Positions 42,719-52,422 of a stretch of DNA of 64,000 nucleotides are shown piece by piece. A program made the position numbers and the translations under genes. Each line of letters starts with the position of its first letter. The first letter of the stretch is position 1. The stretch comes from Rhodococcoides trifolii (GTDB lineage Bacteria; Actinomycetota; Actinomycetes; Mycobacteriales; Mycobacteriaceae): the NCBI RefSeq assembly GCF_014635345.1, contig NZ_BMCU01000001.1, positions 372,001-436,000 on the forward strand, in the 5' to 3' direction. The notes below the pieces were generated by a model. It had not been told where the DNA came from. It made no database searches and saw only the letters and a program-made list of their open reading frames with translations.

Positions 42719-43599
42719 TGAGCACTGCTACCGACAAGAGGGCAACCGAGGGCAACGCGGAAACCCCGACCCCGCTCACGCGAAAAGGCAAGTGGGGGCC
42801 CAGTTCACTCTGGTCGCTCGTGGCCTGGATCGCCGGCATCGTGTTCTTCTTCCCCGTGCTGTGGATGGTGATCACCGGCTTCAAACAGGAGGCCGACGCC
42901 TACACCCCGACCCCGAAGATCTTCTTTGCGCCGACGCTCGATCAGTACCGCGGCGTGCTGGACAGCGGCATCGGAACGACGCTGCTGAACTCGGCGTTCG
43001 CGACGATCGTCTCGACCGCTCTCGTTCTCCTGCTGGGTGTTCCGGCCGCGTTCGCGCTGTCGCTGCGCCCGGTGAAGAAGACGCAGGACGTTCTGTTCTT
43101 CTTCATCTCCACCAAGATGTTGCCCGTCGTGGCGGCCATCGTGCCGCTGTACGTCATCGTCGGGGACATCGGAATGCTGGACAACATCTGGACCCTGGTG
43201 ATCCTGTACACCGCGATGAACCTCCCGATCGCGGTGTGGATGATGCGCTCGTTCTTCCTCGAGGTGCCGAGCGAACTGCTCGAAGCCGCCAGCATGGACG
43301 GCGCGTCGCTGTGGACCTCGGTGCGCGAGGTGATCCTGCCTCTCGTCTCACCCGGAATCGCGGCCACGTCGCTCATCTGCGTGATCTTCTCGTGGAACGA
43401 GTTCTTCTTCGCCGTCAACCTCACTGCCGTTCAGGCACAGACCATTCCGGTGTATCTCGTCGGATTCATCACCGGTCAGGGTCTGTACTGGGCCCAGCTG
43501 TCCGCCGCTGCGACGTTCGCAGCCCTCCCCGTCGTCCTCGCCGGATGGTTCGCGCAGAACAAGCTCGTGCGCGGCCTGTCCTTCGGCGCAATCAAGTAG
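42718..43599 (+). CDS. Polyol/sugar ABC transporter permease (SmoG-like)
   Basis: 293 residues; MalG-type, first membrane helix SLVAWIAGIVFFFPVLWMVI, EAA motif LEAASMDGASLWTSVREVILP and C-terminus NKLVRGLSFGAIK. ATG 42718 is preferred over the adjacent GTG 42715 because GAGGAGG is then 8 bases upstream. It overlaps the preceding stop. Confidence 0.88.
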   Translation: MSTATDKRATEGNAETPTPLTRKGKWGPSSLWSLVAWIAGIVFFFPVLWMVITGFKQEADAYTPTPKIFFAPTLDQYRGVLDSGIGTTLLNSAFATIVSTALVLLLGVPAAFALSLRPVKKTQDVLFFFISTKMLPVVAAIVPLYVIVGDIGMLDNIWTLVILYTAMNLPIAVWMMRSFFLEVPSELLEAASMDGASLWTSVREVILPLVSPGIAATSLICVIFSWNEFFFAVNLTAVQAQTIPVYLVGFITGQGLYWAQLSAAATFAALPVVLAGWFAQNKLVRGLSFGAIK

Positions 43600-43610
43600 G
43601 AGAAGAAACA

Positions 43611-44717
43611 ATGGCTGCAATCGCGTACAAGCAAGCATCGTGTGTCTACGAAGGGGCCGACAAGCTCGCCGTCGACTCCCTCGACCTCGATATCCAGGAC
43701 GGCGAATTCATCGTCCTGGTCGGCCCGTCCGGATCCGGCAAGTCCACCGCCCTGCGGATGCTCGCGGGCCTGGAGGAGATCGACGGCGGTGCCATCGAGA
43801 TCGGCGGCAAGAACATGGTCGGTGTGCCGTCCAAGGACCGCGACATCGCCATGGTCTTCCAGAACTACGCGCTCTACCCGAACAAGACGGTCGGGGAGAA
43901 CATGGGATTCGCGCTCAAGATGCGCGGAGTGAGCCTCGAGAAGCGACAGGCGCGTGTCGCGGAAGCGGCGAGGTTGCTCGACCTCACCGAGTATCTCGAC
44001 CGCAAGCCGGGCAAGCTCTCCGGCGGTCAGCGACAGCGAGTTGCCATGGGGCGAGCCATCGTTCGTGAACCCCAGGTCTTCTGCATGGACGAGCCGTTGA
44101 GCAACCTCGACGCCAAACTGCGCGTGCAGACGCGTACGCAGATCGCCGCGTTGCAACGCCGGCTCGGCACCACCACCGTGTACGTGACTCACGATCAGGT
44201 CGAGGCCATGACGATGGGTGACCGGGTGGCCATCCTCAAAGACGGCAAGCTGCAACAGTTCGCAGCGCCGACGGAGCTCTACGACCATCCGATCAATGCC
44301 TTCGTTGCCGGGTTCATCGGGTCACCTGCGATGAACCTGTTCACAGTGCCGGTGGTGTCCGGTGGCGTGAAGATCGGTAACTCCACCCTTCCGCTCGAGC
44401 GTGCGCAACTCACGGCGCTGGCGGCGAGCGGTGTCGACACCGTGACGGTCGGTCTGCGACCCGAGCAGCTCGCCATCGGCGAGTCGACCGGCGAGGGACT
44501 GTCCGTGGTCGTCGACCTCGTGGAGGAACTGGGTAACGAGTCGTACCTGTACGCGCACTTCGGTTCCGGAGACATCCGTGGCCTCGACGGAACGGCCGCG
44601 TCCATCGTCGCGCGCTCTCCACATCGCGCGCCGGCCCGGATCGGGGATACGATCACTCTGAACAAGCAGGACGGCCTCGTCTACCTGTTCCACCCCCAGA
44701 CGGGCGCGAAGATCTAG
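43611..44717 (+). CDS. Polyol/sugar ABC transporter ATP-binding protein (SmoK-like)
   Basis: 368 residues; UgpC/SmoK subfamily. Walker A GPSGSGKST, Q-loop VFQNYALYPNKTVGENM, signature LSGGQRQRVAMGRAI, Walker B VFCMDEPLSNLD, H-loop THDQVEAM and a C-terminal TOBE-like domain. AGGAGAAG precedes ATG 43611. Last gene of the polyol transporter operon, closed by the hairpin at 44731. Confidence 0.9.
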   Translation: MAAIAYKQASCVYEGADKLAVDSLDLDIQDGEFIVLVGPSGSGKSTALRMLAGLEEIDGGAIEIGGKNMVGVPSKDRDIAMVFQNYALYPNKTVGENMGFALKMRGVSLEKRQARVAEAARLLDLTEYLDRKPGKLSGGQRQRVAMGRAIVREPQVFCMDEPLSNLDAKLRVQTRTQIAALQRRLGTTTVYVTHDQVEAMTMGDRVAILKDGKLQQFAAPTELYDHPINAFVAGFIGSPAMNLFTVPVVSGGVKIGNSTLPLERAQLTALAASGVDTVTVGLRPEQLAIGESTGEGLSVVVDLVEELGNESYLYAHFGSGDIRGLDGTAASIVARSPHRAPARIGDTITLNKQDGLVYLFHPQTGAKI

Positions 44718-44730
44718 CGCCCCCGGAACT

Positions 44731-44769
44731 CGGGTGCGGCAACGTGTACTGGCACCGTTGCCGCACCCG
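44731..44769. terminator. Bidirectional hairpin terminator
   Basis: A 14-bp perfect stem cgggtgcggcaacg (44731-44744) with 44756-44769 and an 11-base loop, between convergent genes. Confidence 0.7.
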
Positions 44770-44779
44770 ATCTACCTGT

Positions 44780-47700
44780 TCACGAACTCAGCTTGATGAG
44801 ATCGATCAACGACTCCAGCGGCATCGGCTCGGCCAGGTGGTATCCCTGCGCCAATTCGGCTCCGAGGCCGCGTACGTGGGTCATCAACGATTCGTCGGCG
44901 ACCCCCTCGATGACGACCGACGCGTCGAGGGCATGTGCCAATTGCACTGCAGCAGTGAGAATCTGAGCTCCACGCGCATCTTCGCCGGCACGCTCGAGCA
45001 GTGAACGGTCGATCTTGATGACCCCCGGCTCGAGGCTGTCCAACAGTTCCAGGTTGGAGTAGCCGATGCCGAAGTCGTCCACGCTGATGGTGGCACCGAG
45101 CCGGCGCAGAACGCTCAGGCTGTCTCGTGCTCGACCGCCCGGAGCCAACAGTACCGATTCGGTCACCTCGATCAGCAGCTTCTCGAATCCACCGGCAGGC
45201 CGCCACGCGAGCAGCCAGTCGACGGTTTCCCGCTCCTGCAACTCGGTACCCGACAGGTTGACGGCGACCCGCGGCTGTTTGTCCTTCAACGCATCGGCCA
45301 TGGCGTTCATGTCGCGGTCCACGGCGCGCAGGATGAGCTGTCCGAGCGCTCGCAACTGTCCCGTTTCCGCGGCGATGTCGATGAACCGGTCGGCGGAGAC
45401 GATCTCGTCGTCCCGCTGCCACCGCACCAGGGCTTCCACCATCGCGATGTCGCCGGTCGCGACGTCGTACACCGGTTGGTAGTACATGACGAAGTCATGG
45501 TGTCGAACGGCTTCGGCGATGTCGTGCCGCATGGCGGCGCGTTCATCGGCGACGCTGTTCATCTCCGGTGTGAAGTACGCATGCCGGTCCCGGCCGTGCT
45601 GTTTCGCCGAATACATTGCGGTGTCGGCGTTGTGCAGCAGTTCCTCGGCTGTCGTGCCGTCCTGGGGGTAGAGCGCAATTCCGATCGACGCCGACACGAA
45701 CGCCAACGTCTCACCCAGCGCAACCGGTTCGCGCACTGCGGCCAGCATCCGCAGTGCCAGGCTGTCGACGTTGTCGAGGTCCTGCATGCGAGTGACCAGT
45801 ATGGCGAACTCGTCGCCGCCCAGGCGGCCGATGACGTCGTGGCGGCGGGCGACGGTCTGCAGTCGACGCGCGACGGTGGCGAGCACCACGTCGCCGGACC
45901 GGTGGCCGAGACGGTCGTTGACCTCCTTGAAGCCGTCGAGGTCGACCCAGAGGATCGCCACCCCGCCGGCATTCTCGGAAACGGCCTCTTCCGTCCTGGC
46001 TCGGAAATACGACCGGGTGAGTAGGCCGGTCTGCTGATCGAACTGCTCGTGCATCGCGAGTTCGGCACTGATCTCCCGCATCCGGGACACGTCGTGAACG
46101 ACAGCAATCCGGCGGGGGCCGAACGTCGTGTCACCTTTGCCGACCGCCAGGAACTCGACGCTGACCTGGCGGGCAATTCCGTCGCTCCTCGTGAGGCGCC
46201 GGGATCCGACGTCTGCGTCGGACCGAGCTTCGAAGGGAAAGTCGCCGGCGGATCTCGCCGTGGGTTCCGGTTCGAGCAGTACCGGCATGGGAGTGCCGAC
46301 GAGTGCCGACGGGCGGTAGCCGACCATCTCGGCGAATCTGTCGTTCGCGCGGAGTATGCGGTCGTCGTCGTCCAACACGAGGACGCCGAACACCTCGGTG
46401 TCGAACAACCCGGTGAGGACGGCCGAGTTCTCCCCGGCCACCTGTTCGATCATGTGTCGGTCGGTGACGTCGAGTGCACTACCGATGTAGAAGCTGTCGT
46501 CGGCGTCGGCGGGGTTCTCGACGAACGATACGGATTCCTCGATCCATCGTTCCGATCCGTCCGGCCTGATGATCCGGTACGCGATCTCCCATTGCCGACT
46601 GGCCGATGCGGTCGCCGTCGCGACGCGTGCGCGATCGTCGGGGTGGACGGCGTCGAGAAGGAGTGACGGTTCGGCGAGAACGCGCTCTCGGTCGAGTCCG
46701 TACAGACCCTCCACCCGGCTGGTCAGGAGGGTCAGTTCACCGGAAACGCTTCTCTGCCAGACCAGTTCGCGTACCGATTCGGTCACCACCTGCAGATTTG
46801 CCATTGCACGTTCACGGCGTCGACGCTCGGCTGCCATCTCGCTGACGTCGATCACCACCACGATCGCGCCGACCGTCTCGGACCCGGTTCCGACGTACGG
46901 CTGGGTCTGCACGAGCAGATCCCGTGTGTCGCTCGACAGTTCGATGATGGCGGACTTGTTGCTCGCGATGGTCTCCCGAAGCGAGCGATCCAAATCCGGC
47001 ACCTCGATGGTAGTGGGGACAGCCGGAAGTGGGCGGCCGATGTCCTCGGGAATCAGGGAGAACAGTCGCACTGCGAGGGGGGTGTAGCGCGTGACCCGCA
47101 GATCTCGATCGACGAGTACCAGGCCGTTGGTCAGCGAGGTCTGAATGTTCTCGAGATCGTTGTTCGCTTGCGCCAGTTCGGTGCTGCGCACCTGGAGTTC
47201 TTGGTTGAGGGTCGTGAGTTCCTCGTTGGTCGCCTCGAGTTCCTCGTACGACGCCTGCACTTCCTCGGAGGACGCCTGCAGTTCCTCGGAGGACGCCTGC
47301 AGCTCCTCGTTCATGGCCTGGAGCTCTTCGTTGGACGCGGTCAGGTCCTCCACCGTCGCCTGCAGAGCTTCCTGCGTCGACTCCAGTTCGGCGGATACCC
47401 GCAACACATCGGAGTCGCCTCCGGCGGTCGTGATGAAAACACGTTCGGCCCCGTCCGCAGGCAACGCGAAACTGACCAGCGCGCTCAGGCCGTCGCCGAC
47501 CATTCTCGTGGCCGTCACGGTCACGGCCTCGGGACCGTTGCCGACGTCCCGGACGATTTCTCCCGGGTCGCTGAATCGCAACTGGCTCAGCATGGCGCGA
47601 ATTGCGAGGCGATACGGCTCTCGAAGAAGCTCGCCCACATGGCCGGAGTGTGGGCCCTCCGCCACCGAGCACCACAGCGACACGTCGCCGATCACCTCGA

Positions 47701-49282
47701 CGAGTCCGCCGTGCTCGTCGACGACGAGCGTCGGAGAAGCCAAGGTGCGCAGCAGTTTACGGTACATTCCGACCGAGGGCCTGGCCGCCTGTGTCTCGAC
47801 GCGGCTCGGTTCCGGCGCGACCCTCGGGATGCTGGAGAATCGCGCCATCGGCAGCGCCGAGGAGCGGCTCGAGACGCGTCGGCGATACAGCCTGAGTTCG
47901 TGCTCGACCACGGTGAACAACGCGTCGGCCCGCGGCACTCTCTCCGACTGGCCCAAGAGCAGGAGCCCGTTCGGTTCCAATGCGAACTGGCAGATGTGCA
48001 GAACACGTTCTTGGAGATGAGATTGGAAGTAGATCAGGGTGTTCCGTAGCGACATCATGTGGATGTGCGGAAACGGAGGATCGAACGCGATGTTGTGCCG
48101 GGCGAAGACGATGCTCTCCCGAAGTGCCGGAACGACTTCCCACTCGTCGCCGATCTGCCTCATCCACCTTGTACGCAGTCGCTCGGGGACGGCCTCCACG
48201 CTCGCGGTGCTGTAGCGGCCGCGTCTGGCCACGTTCAGCGCGCGATCGTCGAGGTCGGTGGCGAAGATCTTCACCCTTTCGGACATGTCCTCGCGCACGT
48301 CCCCCAGCGCTTCCGCGGCCAGCATGGCCAGGGTGTAGGCCTCTTCGCCGCTCGCGCAACCGGCGACCCATAGGCGCAGGGTTCCGCCGTCCAACTCCGC
48401 GACCAGCGCGTCCAGGTGCTTCGTCAGCCCGTTCCAGACGTCGGAGTCGCGGAAGAACGCGGTCACTGTCACCAGGAGCACGCGTGCGAGCGCAGTGACC
48501 TCGTCGGGCTCGGCGTGCAACCGGTCGACGTACTCCTTGAGGCTCGGGGCATCGACCGTGCGTTGTCTGCGACCGATCTGTCGCCGGACGGTGGACCGCT
48601 TGTATCCGGAGAAGTCCATCCCGGTCGTCGCCAACAGAACTGCGTTGACGTCGTCCACCAAGGTCTCGTCCGCGGTACTCATCCCGAACGAATCGAAGGC
48701 GTCGGCGATCGGGGTCTCGATGCGCAGCAGTTGGGCCAGTCGGGGAACGATCTGTCCGACCGGAAGTACCAGGTCGACCGCACCGGTGGCGAAGGCGGCG
48801 CGCGGCATGGCGTCGTACGGCGTCGACTCCGGATCTTGTATCGCGACGATCCCACCGGCCGCCTCGATTGCTTCGACGCCTGCGGCGCCGTCGTCGCCGG
48901 TACCGGAGAGCACTACCGCCACACTCCGGCTTCCGAACGCCTCCGCGGCCGAAATCAGCAGATGGTCGACGCTGGGCCAGGGGCGGCGCTCGTCCGAAGG
49001 TGCGACCACGTCGACGTGATCCGCGCGGACCAGCAAATCCAAGCCCGGTGGCCCCAGCAGGACGGTGCCCGGTTCCAGCGAGTCGCCGTCCTCGGCCTCG
49101 ACCACCCGCAGAGTCGTCTTCCGGCCCAGAATGTCTGCGAGTTGGCTCGGCTCTTCCGGGGACAGGTGTTGGGCGACGACGAAACACCAGTCGGTGTTCA
49201 CGTCTACCGTGCCGAACAGTTTCGAGAGGGCTTCGATACCGCCCGCAGAGCTGCCGATCGCGACCACGGTCGGAGCGGTCAT
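44780..49282 (-). CDS. CheB-CheR-PAS-GGDEF-EAL hybrid signalling protein (1500 aa)
   Basis: Domains in order: CheB methylesterase (about 1-190; AIGSSAGG, VAQHLSPEE, SGTGDDGAAG give the Ser-His-Asp triad), CheR methyltransferase (about 205-470; VTVTAFFRD, WVAGCASGEEAYTLAM, SLRNTLIYF), a PAS-like segment, a long heptad coiled coil (about 630-720, repeated ELQASSEE units), two or three PAS domains (to about 1100), GGDEF (about 1105-1265, RLGGDEFAI intact, inhibitory-site RxxD five residues before it) and EAL (about 1270-1500, MVEALVRW, VNLSGTEL, DDFGIGYSNLELL, IKIDRSLL, VIEGVADES). Both c-di-GMP synthesis and breakdown look possible. No chemoreceptor, CheA, CheW or CheY gene is near. No membrane helix was seen. 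Confidence 0.92.
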   Translation of the reverse strand: MTAPTVVAIGSSAGGIEALSKLFGTVDVNTDWCFVVAQHLSPEEPSQLADILGRKTTLRVVEAEDGDSLEPGTVLLGPPGLDLLVRADHVDVVAPSDERRPWPSVDHLLISAAEAFGSRSVAVVLSGTGDDGAAGVEAIEAAGGIVAIQDPESTPYDAMPRAAFATGAVDLVLPVGQIVPRLAQLLRIETPIADAFDSFGMSTADETLVDDVNAVLLATTGMDFSGYKRSTVRRQIGRRQRTVDAPSLKEYVDRLHAEPDEVTALARVLLVTVTAFFRDSDVWNGLTKHLDALVAELDGGTLRLWVAGCASGEEAYTLAMLAAEALGDVREDMSERVKIFATDLDDRALNVARRGRYSTASVEAVPERLRTRWMRQIGDEWEVVPALRESIVFARHNIAFDPPFPHIHMMSLRNTLIYFQSHLQERVLHICQFALEPNGLLLLGQSERVPRADALFTVVEHELRLYRRRVSSRSSALPMARFSSIPRVAPEPSRVETQAARPSVGMYRKLLRTLASPTLVVDEHGGLVEVIGDVSLWCSVAEGPHSGHVGELLREPYRLAIRAMLSQLRFSDPGEIVRDVGNGPEAVTVTATRMVGDGLSALVSFALPADGAERVFITTAGGDSDVLRVSAELESTQEALQATVEDLTASNEELQAMNEELQASSEELQASSEEVQASYEELEATNEELTTLNQELQVRSTELAQANNDLENIQTSLTNGLVLVDRDLRVTRYTPLAVRLFSLIPEDIGRPLPAVPTTIEVPDLDRSLRETIASNKSAIIELSSDTRDLLVQTQPYVGTGSETVGAIVVVIDVSEMAAERRRRERAMANLQVVTESVRELVWQRSVSGELTLLTSRVEGLYGLDRERVLAEPSLLLDAVHPDDRARVATATASASRQWEIAYRIIRPDGSERWIEESVSFVENPADADDSFYIGSALDVTDRHMIEQVAGENSAVLTGLFDTEVFGVLVLDDDDRILRANDRFAEMVGYRPSALVGTPMPVLLEPEPTARSAGDFPFEARSDADVGSRRLTRSDGIARQVSVEFLAVGKGDTTFGPRRIAVVHDVSRMREISAELAMHEQFDQQTGLLTRSYFRARTEEAVSENAGGVAILWVDLDGFKEVNDRLGHRSGDVVLATVARRLQTVARRHDVIGRLGGDEFAILVTRMQDLDNVDSLALRMLAAVREPVALGETLAFVSASIGIALYPQDGTTAEELLHNADTAMYSAKQHGRDRHAYFTPEMNSVADERAAMRHDIAEAVRHHDFVMYYQPVYDVATGDIAMVEALVRWQRDDEIVSADRFIDIAAETGQLRALGQLILRAVDRDMNAMADALKDKQPRVAVNLSGTELQERETVDWLLAWRPAGGFEKLLIEVTESVLLAPGGRARDSLSVLRRLGATISVDDFGIGYSNLELLDSLEPGVIKIDRSLLERAGEDARGAQILTAAVQLAHALDASVVIEGVADESLMTHVRGLGAELAQGYHLAEPMPLESLIDLIKLSS

Positions 49283-49358
49283 TGCACTAGCCCTTCATCA
49301 AACCTTTCAACAAAGATGCGTCACCCTATCGCGTTCGAGACCAATCCGTCCGGTTCCA

Positions 49359-51593
49359 CTACAGCCGGAAGGCGCTCCCACTGTTTTCGAACGGATTGTC
49401 GTGGACCATGTAGGTCCACGTGGACGACGGCCGTCGCAAACCCGAGCCCGCGAGGTCGATTCCGTCCTGAGTGATCGAGGCCGTCAGGAACACCTGGTCC
49501 GACTTCTCGAGCGCGTTGGCTTCCAGATCCCGGAAGGCCTCGATCGCGATGCGGTGATACTCGTCGAGCGGATTCTGTCGTCCCAGCGCACGAAGGTGAA
49601 TGGACTCGCGGACGTCGGCGAGGTAGGCCAGGTAATCCGACCAGGCACTGTCCAGATTGTGCAGAACGATCTGTCGCGCAACGCGTTCGAGCGTCGATTG
49701 TTCGATCGACTCTGCCAGTTCGTCGGCCCGCTCGGGATTTCGTCCGGACAGCAGCGTCCACGCCTCGTCGGTCGTCATGAGCGACTGCCGGCGCGCGTCG
49801 ACGATTCCGCGGTGTTGGGCGGTGAGCTGGTTGTATCTCCATGTCAACGAGTGGGCCGAGAGCATCTCCCCTTCGGCGATACGTTGGGCATGGTCGATTC
49901 GCTTTGCCGCCGACGCCGATTCGACGTAACCGTCGTCGTTCGACGTGCCGGGACGGTCGCCCGGAGCGAGATGCGACGTCACCAACCGGTCGTCCCAGCT
50001 GGCGAAGAAGACGGACCGGCCCGGATCGCCCTGCCGTCCCGCTCGGCCACGCAACTGGTTGTCGAGTCGTTCGGTGACGTAGCGTCCGGTCCCGACGACG
50101 AGGAGCCCCCCGAGTTCGGCCACACCGTCACCGAGCCGGATGTCCGTGCCGCGCCCGGCGATCTGCGTCGAGACGGTGACGGCGCCGAGTTGGCCGGCGC
50201 GGGCGATGATCTCCGCTTCCTCGGCGTCGTTCTTGGCGTTCAGCACCACCGCGGGTACCTCACGGTCGATCAGCTTCTGCGCCAACGCTTCTGATTCGGC
50301 GACATCGTGAGTTCCGATCAGCACGGGCTGCCCGGTCTCGTGAACGGCCACGATCTCGGCGACCAGGGCAGCGTTCTTCTCCTCGGCGGTGGTGTACACC
50401 CGATCCGCCTCGTCCACACGGACGTTGGGCTCGTTGGGTTCGATCACCGACACACCGAGGTCGTAGAACTTTCGGAGCTGCTCACCGGCGGCCAGCGCCG
50501 TCCCTGTCATCCCGCACACGGTGGCGTAGCGACCGATCAGTGCCTGCACGGTGATCGTGTCCAGCACTTCGCCGGTTTCGGTGCGCGACAACCCTTCCTT
50601 GGCCTCGACCGCCGCCTGCAGCCCGTCGGGCCAACGTTGCAGTTCAGCCACTCGGCCACGAGAAGCGTTGACCAACTGCACCTGCCCGCCGCGGACGATG
50701 TAGTCGACGTCCCTACGCACGAGAACCCGTGCGTGCAGGGCCACGTTGATCTGCACGAGCGTGGTGGCGACGTGCTCCTCCGAGTACAGATCGATGTTGC
50801 CCAGCTTCTCCTCCAGCGCGGCCGCTCCGTCGTCGGTGAGGAAGACGTTGCGGTTCTCCGGGTCCGTGTCGTAATGGACGCCGGCCTCGAGGTCGGCAAT
50901 CGCGTCGAACACTTCCGCCGTCGGTACGTCGGTGGTGGACGAACCGGCGAGGATCAGTGGCACCAGAGCTTCGTCGACGAGGACGGAATCGGCTTCGTCG
51001 ACGATCGCGACGTCGGGAGTGGGGGACACCAGGTCGTCCACGTCGGACACGAGGTGATCGCGCAGAACGTCGAAGCCCACTTCGTTGACCGACGCGTAGG
51101 TGACGTCGCAGGCGTAGGCGGTCCTGCGCTGGTCCGCCGACGACGAGGCGTCGATCCAGCCGACCGTGAGTCCGAGCGCCGTGTAGAAGGGTGCCATCCA
51201 CTCGGCGTCGCGGCGGGCGAGGAAGTCGTTCACGGAGATGACGTGCACATCGCGTCCCCGCAGGACGTACCCGGCGGCAGCGACGGCTCCGGCGAGGGTC
51301 TTGCCCTCGCCGGTCGCCATCTCCACGACGTCGCCTTCGAGCAGTCGGACCGCGCCGACGAGTTGGGTGTCGAACGGTCGCAGCTTCAGCGACACATCGG
51401 CGCTCTGCCGCGCCAGAGCCAAGAACTTGGGGACGTCGCGCAGCTGGTCGTCGCGTATATCCGCCGCCGCGGTCGCGGGATCGGCGTCCTTCGCCCACGC
51501 ATCGTGCTCGCTCGCTCGGGCGACCGCGTCGCGGGTGCGTGCGTGCCCCTTCGCCACCGATCGACCGAGAAGTTTCCAGAAACGGTCAGCCAT
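49359..51593 (-). CDS. secA2: Accessory Sec translocase ATPase SecA2
   Basis: 744 residues, shorter than SecA1, as expected for actinobacterial SecA2. Motor motifs: [39 protein letters not shown] (Walker A), [36 protein letters not shown] (Walker B), [17 protein letters not shown] and [18 protein letters not shown] with [13 protein letters not shown]. The C-terminal metal-binding tail of SecA1 is missing. It drives export of a subset of proteins, in mycobacteria including some solute-binding lipoproteins. ATG start 51593; monocistronic or weakly linked to flanking genes. Confidence 0.93.
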   Translation of the reverse strand: MADRFWKLLGRSVAKGHARTRDAVARASEHDAWAKDADPATAAADIRDDQLRDVPKFLALARQSADVSLKLRPFDTQLVGAVRLLEGDVVEMATGEGKTLAGAVAAAGYVLRGRDVHVISVNDFLARRDAEWMAPFYTALGLTVGWIDASSSADQRRTAYACDVTYASVNEVGFDVLRDHLVSDVDDLVSPTPDVAIVDEADSVLVDEALVPLILAGSSTTDVPTAEVFDAIADLEAGVHYDTDPENRNVFLTDDGAAALEEKLGNIDLYSEEHVATTLVQINVALHARVLVRRDVDYIVRGGQVQLVNASRGRVAELQRWPDGLQAAVEAKEGLSRTETGEVLDTITVQALIGRYATVCGMTGTALAAGEQLRKFYDLGVSVIEPNEPNVRVDEADRVYTTAEEKNAALVAEIVAVHETGQPVLIGTHDVAESEALAQKLIDREVPAVVLNAKNDAEEAEIIARAGQLGAVTVSTQIAGRGTDIRLGDGVAELGGLLVVGTGRYVTERLDNQLRGRAGRQGDPGRSVFFASWDDRLVTSHLAPGDRPGTSNDDGYVESASAAKRIDHAQRIAEGEMLSAHSLTWRYNQLTAQHRGIVDARRQSLMTTDEAWTLLSGRNPERADELAESIEQSTLERVARQIVLHNLDSAWSDYLAYLADVRESIHLRALGRQNPLDEYHRIAIEAFRDLEANALEKSDQVFLTASITQDGIDLAGSGLRRPSSTWTYMVHDNPFENSGSAFRL

Positions 51594-51618
51594 GACTCGA
51601 CTTTACGGACCGCTCACC

Positions 51619-51639
51619 GACCGGCCTCCGGCCTACCCG
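51619..51639 (+). repeat. Dispersed 21-bp palindromic repeat, consensus copy
   Basis: Identical to unit 1 of the array at 7205 in the core accggcctccggcctacccg. It lies just upstream of secA2 and contains the stop codon and last codons of the alpha/beta hydrolase gene on the other strand. Confidence 0.8.
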
Positions 51640-52415
51640 CAGAGAGCGGCCTTCACCAGTTCCACCGCTTCGGGTGCCGCAACGGTGGTGCCGTGGTCGT
51701 ATCCGCGGATCTCGTGGAGATCGGCGCCCGGGATCAACGCAGCAGCACGACGGGTGTCGTCGATGCGAGCGGTGTCCTCGGTCCCCACGAACATCATCGT
51801 GGGAACCGACATCGAGGTCAGCGCGCTGTCGGGAAGCCCGGGGTCGGCGTCGGACGCCCGGAAGTACGCCGCCAGTGCGAGCGGATCGTTCTTCATGAAC
51901 GCCGCTCGGGTCCCGGAGTCGACGGGAAAGATTCTTCGCTTGCTCCACTCCTCGATGAACGCGTCCATACCGCGATGTTCGAGCACGTCTGCGCTGTTCG
52001 GGAAGAACAGCCCGTCGAGCGCACCCTTCTGCGGTGCCGCGCTGGCCCCGCCGGCGATCAGGGACCGCAGGCGGTGCGGCGCGCGTGAGGCGAGATGCAG
52101 TCCGGATCGACCACCGAAGGAGTAGCCGACGTAGTCGACCGTCTCGGTGTCCGTCGCGTCGAGCACTGCCAGAAGATCGCCGGTGATGAGGTCCATCGAA
52201 TACGAGGCGACGTCGCGGGGTTTGTCGCTGCGCCCGTGGCCGCGCTGGTCGACGAGGATCAGGCGGTGCGTATCTCGCAGTGCGCGAACGTATCCGAAGG
52301 TTCGCCAGATCTGGTGGCTGAGCAGGCTGCCGTGGACGAGGAGTACGGGTGGCCCGGCCCCGGTAGTGGTGTGGAAGATTCTGGTGCCGTCGACGGGGTT
52401 GGTCGCGAAGTCCAC
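51633..52415 (-). CDS. Alpha/beta hydrolase
   Basis: 260 residues. The oxyanion strand is VLLVHGSLLSHQIW, with DQRGHGRSDKPRDVASYSMD, nucleophile VGYSFGGRS, probable catalytic Asp in FVGTEDTARIDD and His in GYDHGTTVAAPEAV. Cytoplasmic esterase or lipase-like enzyme of unknown substrate. Its last codons and stop lie inside a copy of the dispersed repeat, so the C-terminus may have been changed by the repeat. Confidence 0.87.
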   Translation of the reverse strand: MDFATNPVDGTRIFHTTTGAGPPVLLVHGSLLSHQIWRTFGYVRALRDTHRLILVDQRGHGRSDKPRDVASYSMDLITGDLLAVLDATDTETVDYVGYSFGGRSGLHLASRAPHRLRSLIAGGASAAPQKGALDGLFFPNSADVLEHRGMDAFIEEWSKRRIFPVDSGTRAAFMKNDPLALAAYFRASDADPGLPDSALTSMSVPTMMFVGTEDTARIDDTRRAAALIPGADLHEIRGYDHGTTVAAPEAVELVKAALCG

Positions 52416-52422
52416 CTGCTCA

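Noticed and set aside
47757..49187. 476-codon frame on the same strand as the CheB-CheR fusion but out of phase
   Set aside because: Arg-rich third-position frame with no motifs; the main frame carries all catalytic sites.
49283..49358. Possible small gene between secA2 and the CheB-CheR fusion
   Set aside because: No ribosome site, no conserved-looking frame and only 76 bp; it is probably just the promoter region of the fusion gene.
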